From positions 115,697,806 to 115,761,805 of the forward strand of contig CM076849.1 of assembly GCA_039519185.1 (NCBI GenBank): a stretch of 64,000 nt of DNA, given 5' to 3'. Shown here one piece after another: positions 11,296-22,923 of this stretch. The position numbers and the translations under genes were made by a program. Each line of letters opens with the position of its first letter. Position 1 is the stretch's first letter. Under the pieces are notes generated by a model. It made no database searches. It was not told the DNA's origin and was given only the letters and a program-made list of their open reading frames with translations. The DNA comes from Astragalus membranaceus. Its lineage: Eukaryota; Streptophyta; Magnoliopsida; Fabales; Fabaceae.

Positions 11296-11825
11296 TTCAG
11301 CCACATAGTCAACTTTGAGGACTATGAGTTTTAGATAATGAATCAAGCATAATTGAACCGAGAGAATTAGTAAGGGGTCGCGATAGAACTCACTGAGACA
11401 AGTTGTCTCACCCAATCCATTGTTGTTGTTTTTCAGTTAAGCAGGGAAAGTTGAAGACCGTGAGGCACGGCTATGAAGATGCTTGAGGAGCAGCCGCTAT
11501 CTTTATTTCTTTATGTCTCATATTTCAGTTTCCTTTGTATCTCTGTATTTTGTATTCAGTATCTTAAGACTACTCGATTGTACGACTTATGTATTTCAAG
11601 TTGTAAATCGCTTCCGCAGACTTTCGGTTTTGAGTATTGAACACTAGTTGAGGGTGTAAGGACCGACTTTATTTATGATCAGTTCAGTTATTTTAAGCAC
11701 GTTCGATGAGTGATTCATCGAAGTTTAGTATGTGTTCAATATGTTAAAAGGAAAGTCACTCTGATGTATGCCAGTAGTGCGCTTCGGTAATTTCTACAAG
11801 ATAGAAATTAACGGGGTGTTACAAT

Positions 11826-11837
11826 TGGTATCAGAGC
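11826..11837 (+). other. Primer binding site of G (initiator tRNA-Met)
   Basis: TGGTATCAGAGC lies two bases after the 5' LTR. It is the standard plant PBS complementary to the 3' end of initiator tRNA-Met. Confidence 0.9.
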
Positions 11838-11959
11838 AGTTCGACCTAGTCGGACTTAGAATCGTGAGTCTCTTAATTCCTCTAAGTGTGATTCCTCTTA
11901 GTATGCTATTAGACGTTTAGCCTGATCAACTAAACACTTTGTGCATATTTTGCAGAATC

Positions 11960-13090
11960 ATGGCTGGTGGAAGTAGGAGAAGCGTCCCTGTTGACCCAAA
12001 TACCGAATGGATGCAGAATGTCATCGAGACGCAACAAAAGATGATGAATGACATGATGCAAATGCAGCAGCAGCAGATGGCTCAAATGGCCCAAATGCAT
12101 CATGAGATGATGAATCAGCAACAACCGAATGTTCAACAACCTCCTCTGGAAGATCCGAATAGGGCTTACTTTCGTTTCCAGAAGATGAATCCCCAAAGTT
12201 TCAAGGGAGAACCTGAGGTAATGGTATCACATTTCTGGTTGGATTCGATGGAGAAGATTTTTAGGACTCTTCAATGCAGCGAAGAGGAGAAGGTTCTCTT
12301 TGCCGCCCATATGCTCGAGGAAGATGCTCAAACCTGGTGGACCAATGCTTATGAACTGATGGTGAATCAGGGAACTCCGGTTACCTGGGCCAACTTCAAA
12401 GAAATGTTTTCTGGTCACTTCTTCCCTCCGGTGATGAAGTTAAGCAAGCAAGCCGAGTTTGTCAACTTGAGGCAAGGTGAGATGTCAGTGGGTGAGTTCA
12501 CCGCCAAGTTCGAAAGGCTGTCGCAGTTTTATCAATTGGCAAAGCATGCCCCTAATGATGAGTGGAAGATGCAGATGTACAAGGCAGGTCTTCGTGCGGA
12601 TGTGGCCCAAGGTCTTAGCTCTTATGCTATGACTAGTTATGCTGGATTGGTGCAACAAGCTTATGTGGCAGAGGCAGATCTCAACAAGATGTATGAGGAA
12701 AGGAAAGCGTATCGGAAAGAGAAGAGGAAAACCTTGGAATTGTCATCCCCAAGTGATGAACCGAGGAGTACCTACAACAAAGGGAAGCAACCTACAGCAT
12801 CCGAACTACTAAGGTCCGGTAAGTGTCCGAAATGTGGAAGGCCTCACACTGGAGAATGTCGCCAGGGATCGACGATGTGTTACTACTGCAAGGAAGAAGG
12901 GCATTATGCTAACGAATGCCCGGTGAAGAAGAGGAATCGAGAAGGGAATTCTAACTCCGCAAGCGGAAAGGTCTTTGTGTTGGACGCTCAGAAAGGCGAA
13001 GCCGATGCCGGATCAGCGAAAGGTATATTGTGTGCTAATTGTTTTGATTGGTCCAATTTTGAGGACAAAATTTTTAAAAAGTTGGGGTGA
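11960..13090 (+). CDS. gag: Gag protein of element G
   Basis: This capsid/nucleocapsid precursor would package the element's RNA. The frame is open from 11939, but I prefer the ATG at 11960 (MAGGSRR), as related gags start this way and an acceptor-like TTTTGCAG lies just upstream; this gives 376 residues. Residues about 15-50 are Met/Gln rich. The retrotransposon gag core spans about 85-245 (EDAQTWW, then FFPP and LRQGEMSVGEF). Two Cys clusters follow: CPKCGRPHTGEC near 287 and a classical CCHC knuckle CYYCKEEGHYANEC near 306. After KVFVLDAQ, where protease would normally follow, the frame runs about 35 more codons and stops at the PPT. The polymerase region is therefore cleanly missing. No internal stop or frameshift is seen. 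Confidence 0.9.
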   Translation: MAGGSRRSVPVDPNTEWMQNVIETQQKMMNDMMQMQQQQMAQMAQMHHEMMNQQQPNVQQPPLEDPNRAYFRFQKMNPQSFKGEPEVMVSHFWLDSMEKIFRTLQCSEEEKVLFAAHMLEEDAQTWWTNAYELMVNQGTPVTWANFKEMFSGHFFPPVMKLSKQAEFVNLRQGEMSVGEFTAKFERLSQFYQLAKHAPNDEWKMQMYKAGLRADVAQGLSSYAMTSYAGLVQQAYVAEADLNKMYEERKAYRKEKRKTLELSSPSDEPRSTYNKGKQPTASELLRSGKCPKCGRPHTGECRQGSTMCYYCKEEGHYANECPVKKRNREGNSNSASGKVFVLDAQKGEADAGSAKGILCANCFDWSNFEDKIFKKLG

Positions 13091-13091
13091 T
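13076..13091 (+). other. Polypurine tract of G
   Basis: AAAAAGTTGGGGTGAT runs directly into the TG of the 3' LTR and overlaps the gag stop codon. Confidence 0.75.
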
Positions 13092-15747
13092 TGTAATACC
13101 CCCAATTTTCGCTATTTAAATTATTTAGCGTGAAATGATTTTTTATTAATTTAAATGAGTTGCTTGAAAAATAATTTGCTTGGATTTACAATTAATTTAA
13201 TTATGTGACAAATTGAGTTAATTGCATCATCTTAGTTTATTAGGAGTGAGGGAGTCATTAGGGAAGAAATGTGTAAGTGAGGGGCAATGTAGTCTTTTAC
13301 CTTATCCCTTTATAAACCCATTTCAGCTGAAACATAAACACAAACATATCACTTACTGAAAATCTGAAATCAGAAGGTTGGGAGAGGAGAGAATGCGTGA
13401 GGGCTAGGGGAGGAAGGAGAAGAGAGTTCTCTCTCAAATCTTAATGCATGTCTCATCTATCACCACCATTCATCTCCATATTTCATGCTCTTCAATTTGA
13501 TGCCACTTTTGAAGCCATAGACCACCTACTGTACCAATATCACGAATTGGGTTCTGTTGTGAGTTACTAGAAGCAGTTTGTTGAAGTTCTTGGTGCAAGC
13601 ACAGAATCCAGTGAAAAATCCGTTGGAACCCTTTTCAGTGTTTCGTTCGTATCTCCCTGTACTGACCTCCGATCATCGTGATTCTTGTCCCTCTGGAAAC
13701 TAGACACAAAGCTCTTCATTTTGGGCACAAGAACCGCATGATTTCATTGAGAAATGAGAGAGATATCACACTCACAACATTCGGTTTAAGAATCAGCCAC
13801 TGTTCCGAAGCAGTCCTATTGTTTTGTTAATATCTCCCAAACCACTGGTTGCATGTTAGTGAATCTTTCTCCATCAGAAAGTAGACAAAATTCCCTTCAC
13901 CGTAGACCCTCGTTTTGCTAAGATTGGTGGAGATTTGAGTGAGTTACGCTTGTTGCAAATTGGCGTTTAGTTGCTGGAAACAGCAGGAGCGGATTCCGTT
14001 AGTTCGTGTTCGAGAAGTTTCGGCGTCGGGTGTATCGTCGTCACGAAAAGGTGAGTTCTAATACTCACTAGGATTGTTTTCAGCCTTTGCATTTCAATTG
14101 AGTCGCGAATTTGTGAAAATCCGGTGCGAAACCGTTTTGCGAAAATATCGTTTGAATCATGAGATTGATAAATCGTTGGACTGAAATTGTGATTAAAATT
14201 GCATGATTGAGTGTGATTGTTGAATGAATATTATTGATTGTACTGAATGTACTGGTTTCCATGTCTGTATTGATGTGTTATCGAGTTTGAATGTGAATCG
14301 GAATGGACATGGGAACGATCGGAATAGAAAAGAAAACGCGAAAACAGTTTTTCTGAAATACAGAGAGTCACGCACGGATCGTGTGTATGGGCGCACGGGT
14401 CGTGCGTGAGACTCTGAACCTCATGGTGCCGTTTTTGAAAACGCGCACGGGTCGTGCGCCATAGCGCACGGACCGTGCGTATCCTTCTGAAGCCAACTTT
14501 TAAAATATGTCCTAAGCTATTCCGAATGGTCCCAAGTCCCTTCTAATCCACTCTCCAAGTCTCCCCAAGGATGGGAGCACTGAAATCCTATGTGTTTGAC
14601 TGTGATTGAATCCAAGTTATATTAGTGCCATGTGATTGGTTATGTTTAGATCATGTTCAGGTGCAGTGAATGCTCATGTGATTGACCATTGATTTCATGT
14701 TATGACGTTGTGATTGATATATGTGTTGGACTGACTCTTTGAGTAAGGTTAGTAAGTTAAGTTAGCAAACATTAGTAACCCATGTGAGATCACCAAATTA
14801 TAAGGTTAAGTTAATAACTAGATCACCTAATGTTCAGAATAAGATTAGGTCATGATAAGACTCAGTGATTGAGTATGCTTTCAGGTTAGGCTCAGTGATT
14901 GAGCAGTCTTCTTTGTTCATGGTCATTGTATATTCTATATGTATCATTGTTCAGGCTCAGTGATTGAGCACAGTTCATTGTCAGGGTGACGACCCTTTTC
15001 AGATTAGTGTGCTGGGGGAGAGGGAGTCATGACCCTTATGAACCTAGGCCCCATCAGGGACTCACTAGTGATTAGTGAGGACGGGTTCACCGGAAGCTTA
15101 TTATGCCAAGTGACCGGTGACACGCTAAGAATCATGGTTAGGCTCAGTGATTGAGCATAGTTCATGTTAGGCTCAGTGATTGAGCATAGTTCATTGTTAG
15201 GCTCAGTGATTGAGCATAGTTCAGCCACATAGTCAACTTTGAGGACTATGAGTTTTAGATAATGAATCAAGCATAATTGAACCGAGAGAATTAGTAAGGG
15301 GTCGCGATAGAACTCACTGAGACAAGTTGTCTCACCCAATCCATTGTTGTTGTTTTTCAGTTAAGCAGGGAAAGTTGAAGACCGTGAGGCACGGCTATGA
15401 AGATGCTTGAGGAGCAGCCGCTATCTTTATTTCTTTATGTCTCATATTTCAGTTTCCTTTGTATCTCTGTATTTTGTATTCAGTATCTTAAGACTACTCG
15501 ATTGTACGACTTATGTATTTCAAGTTGTAAATCGCTTCCGCAGACTTTCGGTTTTGAGTATTGAACACTAGTTGAGGGTGTAAGGACCGACTTTATTTAT
15601 GATCAGTTCAGTTATTTTAAGCACGTTCGATGAGTGATTCATCGAAGTTTAGTATGTGTTCAATATGTTAAAAGGAAAGTCACTCTGATGTATGCCAGTA
15701 GTGCGCTTCGGTAATTTCTACAAGATAGAAATTAACGGGGTGTTACA
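13092..15747 (+). mobile_element. Element G 3' LTR
   Basis: It is the same 2656 bp as 9168-11823 with no indel. All embedded short frames recur unchanged at +3924. The TATA box is at 13309-13316. Confidence 0.92.
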
Positions 15748-15806
15748 TCTTGTTTCTCCCAAGCAATGTGGGACTAAAACAACATAGAAAAGCAATTTTC
15801 GTTTTT

Positions 15807-16137
15807 CTCAAACCAGCCATATTGACAATGCGATTTCGGATTCGTTAACCGTTGGATCATCGTTGTTTTTTGACACCAGGTTCATGAGACATCCATCTTC
15901 ACTTCTACCGTTTGGATCGTCGAAACGAGGTCTGAGGAGAGAGAAATTGCCTTCGCAAAAAGTAGAAAAAACAACTCCCGTTTTTCTCAAACCAGCCACC
16001 GTACAAGTGCGATTCTGGATTCGTTAACCGTTGGATCATCGTTGTTTTTTGACACCAAGTTCATGAGACATCCATCTTCACTTTCACCGGTCGGATCGTC
16101 GAAATGATGTCCGAAGAGAGAGAAATCACCTTTGCAA
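15807..16137 (-). promoter_or_regulatory. 179-bp U3 duplication carrying two MSA sites (B 3' LTR)
   Basis: A unit starting CTCAAACCAGCC (plus strand) at 15807 is repeated at 15986. In B's sense orientation each unit has TCCAACGGTTA (15846-15856 and 16025-16035). This fits the plant M-phase activator consensus YCYAACGGYYA, bound by three-repeat MYB (MYB3R) factors. With G removed, the sites lie about 120 and 300 bp upstream of the TATA box. Confidence 0.7.
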
Positions 16138-16657
16138 AGTAGCTGCAGTTTTGGGTAATTGGTTCATTTTTGTATTTTTGTAACTTTGGCATTCTTGGGC
16201 CAAGTCATGTACATGGACATTCTCCTTTTTTGTAATAATAATCTTTTATTGCACCTCCCCTTTTTTATTTTCTTTTGTAATTTGTATTAATTCTTATCTA
16301 TTTTATTTTTTATTTTCGTTTTTTTAATTAAAGATATTGTAACAAGAAAAATAAATTAAATCTACTATGTAATTTTTGTGTTGAAAGTTAGGGTTTGGAC
16401 CTAAGCCGGACAAAATTGGGGTATGACAGCTGCGCCTCTTTATTTGGATTTTACCAAGAAATATGAATTGCGCGAGACATATTTCGAAGGTAAAATAGAA
16501 ATAAAGAATTCAGAAATTATACCAATTTTGTCCATTTGGAGAAATCCGAATTTTCTTTCTTCTTTTTTTTTTTTGTTTTTTTTTTGGAAAGATAGACACT
16601 TTCGTGTTGGTGCGAAAATAGTAAATGAACACTGACGTGCGGACTGAAAGGTAAAAT

Positions 16658-16845
16658 GGGCACTTGGCGTGCAGACAGAAAAGTGAAATGGGCACTTGGC
16701 GTGCTGACAGAAAAGTAAAATGGGCACTTGGTGTGCACACAGAAAAGTAAAATGGGCACTTGGCGAGCACACAGAAAAGTAAAATGGGCACTTGGCGTGC
16801 AGACAGAAAAGTAAAATGGGCACTTGGCGTGCAGAAAGCGGTAAA
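16658..16845 (-). repeat. 32-bp tandem repeat in B interior
   Basis: GGGCACTTGGCGTGC-type cores start at 16658, 16690, 16722, 16754, 16786 and 16818, exactly 32 bp apart. This corresponds to the 31-bp array of A at 5416-5600. Confidence 0.85.
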
Positions 16846-17418
16846 TTGCCCAGACTGCCTAAAAACCTGTAATCCTTAAACGAACTCTTGACGAATCCGA
16901 GTTTGCACGTGGCTTTGAGGAGCACGCTCTTCCTGTTGGCCTTTTCGAGCGACCGAGGGGATCGTTATCAGCTCCGGAACTGATATACTGATCAATGCAC
17001 GGCGTCCGATGTATCTTAGGCTTGATACAACTATTCCGTTGAACCTCACATGGGGCTGCGGTCCATCGCGTTGCTCGTACACGATGTGAGACCTGGGAAG
17101 AAGGGAGCGATGATCTCTGTGCTCTGATCCGCAATGCGCGCTTGAGCGCTCTCTTTTCTTTTCTCTCTTTCTTTTCTATTTCTCTCTTTTCTTTTTTTTC
17201 TCTTTCTGAACTCCCAACTTGGGGAACATTTTCTGGAATCTGGGGGCGAGGGCTAACACCGAAGTGCTCATCCTCTTTTGTACCTGTAGCTGAAAATGAA
17301 CAAATGCATGCAACGCAAATGCCATGATTGCTGTTTTCTTTTTTCTTATGATGAATGATGAGTTTCTTATTTCCTTTGTCTATGTCGGATGAATGCATGA
17401 TCTTCTACTGTTCCTATA

Positions 17419-17636
17419 TGCTTGATGGATGCAATGATTTTCCTTTTCTTCTCTTGTCTGTACGCAATGCATGATTTTTCTTTTTCTTTCGCTTATGAAT
17501 GCATGATTTTCTACTGTTCTTATATGCTTGATGAATGCAATGGTTTTCCTTTTCTTCTCTTGTCTGTACGCAATGCATGATTTTTCTTTTTCTTTCGCTT
17601 ATGAATGCATGATTTTCTAATGTTCTTATATGCTTT
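17419..17636. repeat. 106-bp tandem duplication in B interior
   Basis: A unit beginning TGCTTGATG at 17419 recurs at 17525 with few changes, in a T/C-rich, ATGCATGA-containing tract. Confidence 0.7.
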
Positions 17637-20600
17637 TTCTCTTTCTCTAGCTTCTCTTCTTTCTTTTTCTTTCTTTTCTTTTCTTTTTGTTGCTCTCTTG
17701 GCTCTTTTCTTTTCTCTCTTTTGGCTTCTCTTTTTGCTCTCTTAAGAATGCGAATGCAAAGCTCATGTATTTTGATGCAAAGGAAACTTTCTCTTCCCGT
17801 TTTTTGTTTTTTTTGGGAAAAATGATGATTAACATGAAATGATGAATGACATGGGATGTTCTAGCTTTCTTTTCTTCTATGAGATGCAAGTATTAATGTG
17901 ATGCAACTGTATTGCTTTGATGTTTGATGCAAATGTATGCGGTGATTGATGCTTTGATGAATGAAATGCTCCTGTTCTAACTTCTGTTTATTTCTTTTTG
18001 CTTCTTCTATGAAATGCAAACATTAATATGATGCAATGCTCTGATGTTTGATGCAATGATTCTTGTTCTTTTTTCTTTTATGGAAATGCTAACGTTAATA
18101 TGATGCGTATGCACTGCTTTAATGTTTGATGATTGAATGAAAAAGGAATGCTTGTGAAATGATGAATGATATGGAATGCTGGATGACAGGGAATGTTTTT
18201 GTGTTGCTTTTGTGGTTTCTTTTCTTTGTTTTCTTTTTGCTTTCTTTGCTTTTTCTATGGAATATCTGATGCAAAATGTAATGCTCTAATGATGCAATGA
18301 TTTTGTTCTTTTCCTTTTTTAAGAAGTGCGAATATGATGCCAATGCAATGAAAAGATTTCTGCTTTTTCTTCTTTACTATTTTTTCTTCTATGCAAGTAT
18401 TAATATGGTGCAACTGATGTGGAACGTTTTTTTCTTTTTACTATGTGATGAATGCACAAAATGTGAAGATGCAAATGTAATGCTTTGATGCATATGCTAT
18501 AATGCCTAGATGCATGAGGTAAACATTTTTTGTGATGATGAGATGCGAGACTTCGAATGCAAGGAATTGAGATGATTATTGACCATTCTGTTGAAAAATT
18601 GAATTTGATTCAAACTCTGGTGTTCTCAAGGTTTTAATTTACAAACAAACTCACTTGTTTTCTCTTTCTTTCCATGATGACTGAATTTTAGATATCACGT
18701 AAACAACTTGTGTTCTCTCCTTTGAAGCATTATCTAGTAAGCATGCATAGGAGTGCAAATGTGAATGAATGAGTCAGTTAACCTGGAATTGGTTTAGGGC
18801 ATGGACATTTATGGCAAGTGAAGGAATGACAGACATGGTTATTGCCGAAGCTTATGAGGGACCAAGAGATACAAGATTGCCCCAATTCAGGTCTTTGACG
18901 AGTGAATAATTTGCCCCTGTCTAGTGGTGACAACAACCAGGGGTGTAGAAGATGATGAATTGGGAACGCTTCGGCTCTTGGGATGAAAGCTGGAATGAAA
19001 GGGGTTTTGCTTCAACCCACAGAATTTGATGTTGCCCCAGTCATAACGAGGACAAAGCTGCCCCAATCAGAATGACAAGGTCTTGTTTAGGATAGTGAGT
19101 TGATAGATTGCCCCGGTGAGGTTTTTATGGAAACGAATGAGGTGAAGGAATGGGAATGCACTCGCCCCACTTTGGAATGACATTGATAACTGGAGTGACA
19201 TGGGATGGGCATTGAACAGACTTTCCCAAGACTAGGGTGTGTGGGTGGTGAAGAGAATGCCCCAACTTTTGGGTTTGAGTGGTATTCTCAGTGCAAATCT
19301 TTGGTTATCTACTGATGTCTTGACTTTTGGTGCGAAAGAATCCTTACCTGGTGATCACTAAACCTTGTTTTAATGCATCTTGAATGTGTTTTGGAGTGCA
19401 AGTCCCTCTTTTTTATTTTGTCAGCTTTCTTTTTTCTGACTGTTCGTTTTTGTTTCCTCAGTTCTCTTTTTTCTGAGGGTTTATTCTTTCTTGATCAGCT
19501 TTCTTTTTTCTGATCGTTTGTTTTTCTTTTGAGCAAACACATTGTACATAGATAAGCTTGTTCGTCCTAAGATTAGAATTCGAGTGAACAAAAGCAACCG
19601 GTCATTGATCGGAATGGACTTTTCGGGATTGTGGTGTTTTGTGGAGGAAAGAGGGTTAGGCTTAATGAAGTGTTTGAGGCTAAAGGGAGGATGAGTTTTG
19701 TTTGGCGTTGATTGACGGTTAATGGTATATGAGGAAGATGGTTATTGGGCTTGTTTGGGCTCTGTTAAAGCAAATTCGTGTCTCATGGTAGAATGACTAA
19801 GGGCTTTGATGTTGAGGCCAAAGGAAGTGTTTGAAGGTTTATGGAATCAGGTGTTGGAATGATGAAGTGTTTGAAGGTTTATTTAGACAAGGATCTCTTG
19901 TGTTTTGTGGTAACATGTACCAGCTCACCACTCACATTTCTTTTGTATTTTCTTTTGTTTTGGGGTTTTCATTTTTGAATCCCCTTTTTTTTTATTTTCT
20001 CTTTTCCCCTTTTTTTTTCTTCTCTTTTTTTTTTGTTTTATGATTCTTTTCCTTCTTTGACTCGGGTGAGCTGATAAAAAGTGATGCGCTATTTTTTTAT
20101 TTGGGGTGATCCTTGCCTAGGGTGATCTTTGGATTTTGGTTTTCCTTCGCTCAAGGTGGGTAGGAAAAGGACTTTCTGGGATTTTGGGGTTTTTGAAGAG
20201 ATGGCCAAACTTCATTTCAAATCCCGATTGCTTATTTCTATGAGACTTAACTTTAGAACAATAATTTATCTATCTTCATGTGTTTGCTCTTTTTTCCTTT
20301 TTTGTGCCCTAATTTTTGCCTGGACCGCTCTTTGCGAGTTTTCAGTCCACCGGGCGCTCCTTTTTGCCTAGGCTGCCCTTTGCGGGTTTTCAACCTAGCG
20401 AGCTTGTTTTCTTGTTTATTATATTATTATTTTTTTTTGAGAGACTTGCACTGAAGGAGTTTGATATTGATAAAGAAAATTAGTGATCACAGAGTTGCCC
20501 CAGCATGGAGGACTTAAAGTCTTAGTGAGAATGAACCGAAAAGTCAAGTATGCACTGATGGGAGAGAATATGCTTTATGGGTGGACGGGGCGGGATTAGA

Positions 20601-22309
20601 CTTGGATAAGGAATGAAGGAAATTGACTGACTCAAACAAGAGAAACTGCACCTGGCATGCACGCTCATTAGAAGAATGCTTCACAGAGAGTTAACATCAG
20701 TTAAAAAATTTGTTTTTTTTTTTGATACACTATTTCAGTCTTTTGATGCAGTGCCTTTGAAAGAAATGCAAATGAGCTATTGATTTGAAAACCTGAGTGC
20801 CTTGGAACACCTTGAGTTTGCAACCAAGTAAGGATAAACTTTTTCAAAAAGGATGATTGTTTCCCAAGAACGTCTCGCTTCTCATCACAACTCTTATTTT
20901 GTGCAATGAATGAATGAACAAATTATGATATGCAAGTATGATGCAAATGCTTGGAGAATGACCACTCGAAGAGTGTGTCTTATTCTAAATAATTTTGTTA
21001 TTTTTAATGCAAGACAAAATGCCAATGCGAATGATGCAAGAATGATGCCCCTTTTTTTCAAAATGATTTTTGACTTTGATTTTTTTTTTTTTTAGAGGCG
21101 AGACAAGGTTCGAAATACCAATGCCCCCTTTTTCTTTTGAATGATGAAAGATGCAGGAATGATGCTTTTCTCTAAATGATTTTTTTGTTTTTAGAGGCAA
21201 GGCAAAGTATGAAATGCCAATGCCCCTTCCTTTTTGAAAGATGCATGTATGGAGGAATGATGTATTTGAACCAAAGTGATGAGGTTAATGAAATGGTGCA
21301 TGAATGCTACATTTTGAATAAATTTGATGATGATTTTTATTCATGATTATGAATGAGATGCTTTCTTGTTTTCATTTTTTTTTTGTGCAATGAAATGCAT
21401 GATACTCACAATGATTTTCTTTCTTTGTTTTTTAGTTTTGGAACATGATTTTGAAAATTATTTGGAGATGCAAATGATTTATTGAAAAAAGGGTTTTAGA
21501 AAAATGTGCTTGACGGGGTATGACCCTCTCCTACGTATCGCCATTGTAATGAGGAATCAAAGCTTACGTAGTTCTACTGTGTCTCTTTTTTTGAAATAAT
21601 GCTTATGCATGAACGCCTCGTCTTGGGTGAACTCGACGAGGATTTTTTGCATGATTATAAATGAAATGCTTATGCTATGCAGATGATAATTATTTTTTGT
21701 TTTATCTTTATGTAATGAAAGGGAATGCAAGATGAATGTTTTTTTTTTTCAAACTTTTGTTAGATGCAAATGCAATTGTGCGAAACGATGTGAATGCGAA
21801 ATGATGTGGATGCGAAATGATGTGGATGCGAAATGATGTGTCATTTACATAAAAAGAGGGTAAGAAAATAAGGATATTATTTTCTACGATTTTGAAATAG
21901 AGTTTAAGAAAAAGGAATGCCTAAACTCATGCAACAAACAAAGGCATGCCCCCATGTCCTACAAAGGGTGGGAATCCTAGGGTCTAAAGTCGACGAAAGG
22001 GGTAATCCTCCCATGTAGGTTCTAATCACTTCCTTACAATGGCAACCAAGAGCTAAAGTCTCTCTCATGATGGCAACCACAATCTTAGAAAGCTACCGAG
22101 TGTGAGGCATCATGACAAAGCGCACTCTTGGGCGGAACTTTCATGAGAGCCATACAGACAAAGGTCTACGAATGGCAGTCACTAATCGTTCCCACTCTCC
22201 TAGGTTTTTGTTCAGACCTTGGGTTTTAGGCCCCACTCAATGCTCACAAGTATAGGATGTGAAGTGTGTGTCGAGGGCACAACACCTAGGAATAACTACC
22301 CTTCCCCAC

Positions 22310-22421
22310 CTGCAAATGAAAATCCAGAGCAGTCCAGACAAATAGCATGTTGTTTTTCCTAGGGTTCAATATCGATCCAATATAAACTAATCTAGGGTGC
22401 CCATAACAATGCACTACTTAC
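22310..22421 (-). other. Candidate leader intron of B (112 bp)
   Basis: The minus strand reads TTGAG|GTAAGTAG at the donor and CATTTGCAG|GTGGGG at the acceptor. Element C has the same pair in the same order at 43086-43382. Splicing is inferred, not shown. Confidence 0.45.
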
Positions 22422-22716
22422 CTCAAGAAAGGGAGCAAAGAAGAAGGGGACATGATAAGAAAGGGGAAGTATGCATGTGCTTACCATAGGAAAGGGAGCA
22501 GAGAAGAAGGGGACATGATAAGAAAGGGGAAGAAATGCATGAGAGAACTAAGCAAAAAAGTAATTATCTATTGCAAAAACAAACATAGAAGAAGAATGCA
22601 CATGGACGTAACATGCTTATGAAAAAGGAAGAAGAAGCAAGATATTCAAATCAATCATATAAACCACACATTTAATTAATTAGGCTTGACCCACTTTTGA
22701 AAAAATGTTTTTTAGG

Positions 22717-22735
22717 GTCCCCAGTGAAGTCGCCA
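22717..22735 (-). other. Primer binding site of B
   Basis: The minus strand reads TGGCGACTTCACTGGGGAC two bases after the 5' LTR. It differs by one base from C's PBS. I recall this type being assigned to tRNA-Arg in Ogre elements but cannot confirm it here. Confidence 0.75.
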
Positions 22736-22923
22736 GCTGTTGCGCCCGAAAAAGTCCCCGAGGGAGAACCTTCCTCGTTCACAGCTTTTCTTAAGACAAT
22801 GAAGCCGCCACCAATATTTATTAAGGAAAATATTAGGAAAACCTTTTTTGGAAAGCGATTGGTCTTGCGAAACTAGAGAATAGGGTTCGGGGGTCGGTTA
22901 CGCACAGGGAAGGTGTTAGCACC

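Larger units (their letters stand above)
9168..11823 (+). mobile_element. Element G 5' LTR
   Basis: It begins TGTAATACCCCC and ends GGGGTGTTACA. A TATA box (TTTATAAA) lies at 9385-9392. A GTGAGT donor-like site is near 10128, and an acceptor-like TTTTGCAG lies just before the gag start, so the leader may be spliced. It contains a CG-rich hairpin cluster and CTCAGTGATTGAG repeats. Confidence 0.92.
9168..15747 (+). mobile_element. Element G: TR-GAG type non-autonomous chromovirus
   Basis: A 6580-bp insertion flanked by TCTTG (9163-9167 and 15748-15752), with 2656-bp LTRs at both ends. The 1268-bp interior holds a PBS, one gag gene and a PPT, with no protease, RT or integrase. This matches the TR-GAG class of plant elements (LTRs plus gag only). 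The iMet PBS, gag type and 3' end resemble Tekay/Del elements, which would have to supply polymerase and integrase in trans. The two LTRs show a constant offset of 3924 bp and I saw no difference between them on reading, so it moved recently. Confidence 0.9.
7632..16428 (-). mobile_element. Element B 3' LTR, split by element G
   Basis: The LTR parts are 7632-9167 and 15753-16428, with G plus its TCTTG duplication between. On the minus strand it starts TGTCATACCCCAATTTTG and ends GGGCGCAACA. It holds a TATA box at 9138-9146, a U3 tandem duplication with MSA sites, and the TACGTAG hairpin block at 7987-8055. Confidence 0.9.
16429..22737 (-). mobile_element. Element B internal region, non-coding
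   Basis: These 6309 bp run from the PBS (22717-22735) to the PPT at 16429-16445. No gag or pol motif is visible. The leader (22737 down to about 21900) is recognisably related to the leader of the autonomous-type element C, including candidate splice sites. The middle is AT-rich with ATGATGCAAATG-type words. A frame at 16859-17398 (179 codons) is partly shared with A at 4939-5373, but the two lose common frame, so I do not call it a gene. A further TACGTAG block lies at 21509-21575. Confidence 0.8.

Noticed and set aside
11939..11959. Longer start for G gag (MCIFCRI)
   Set aside because: The seven extra residues cover an acceptor-like TTTTGCAG site; MAGG at 11960 fits related gags better.
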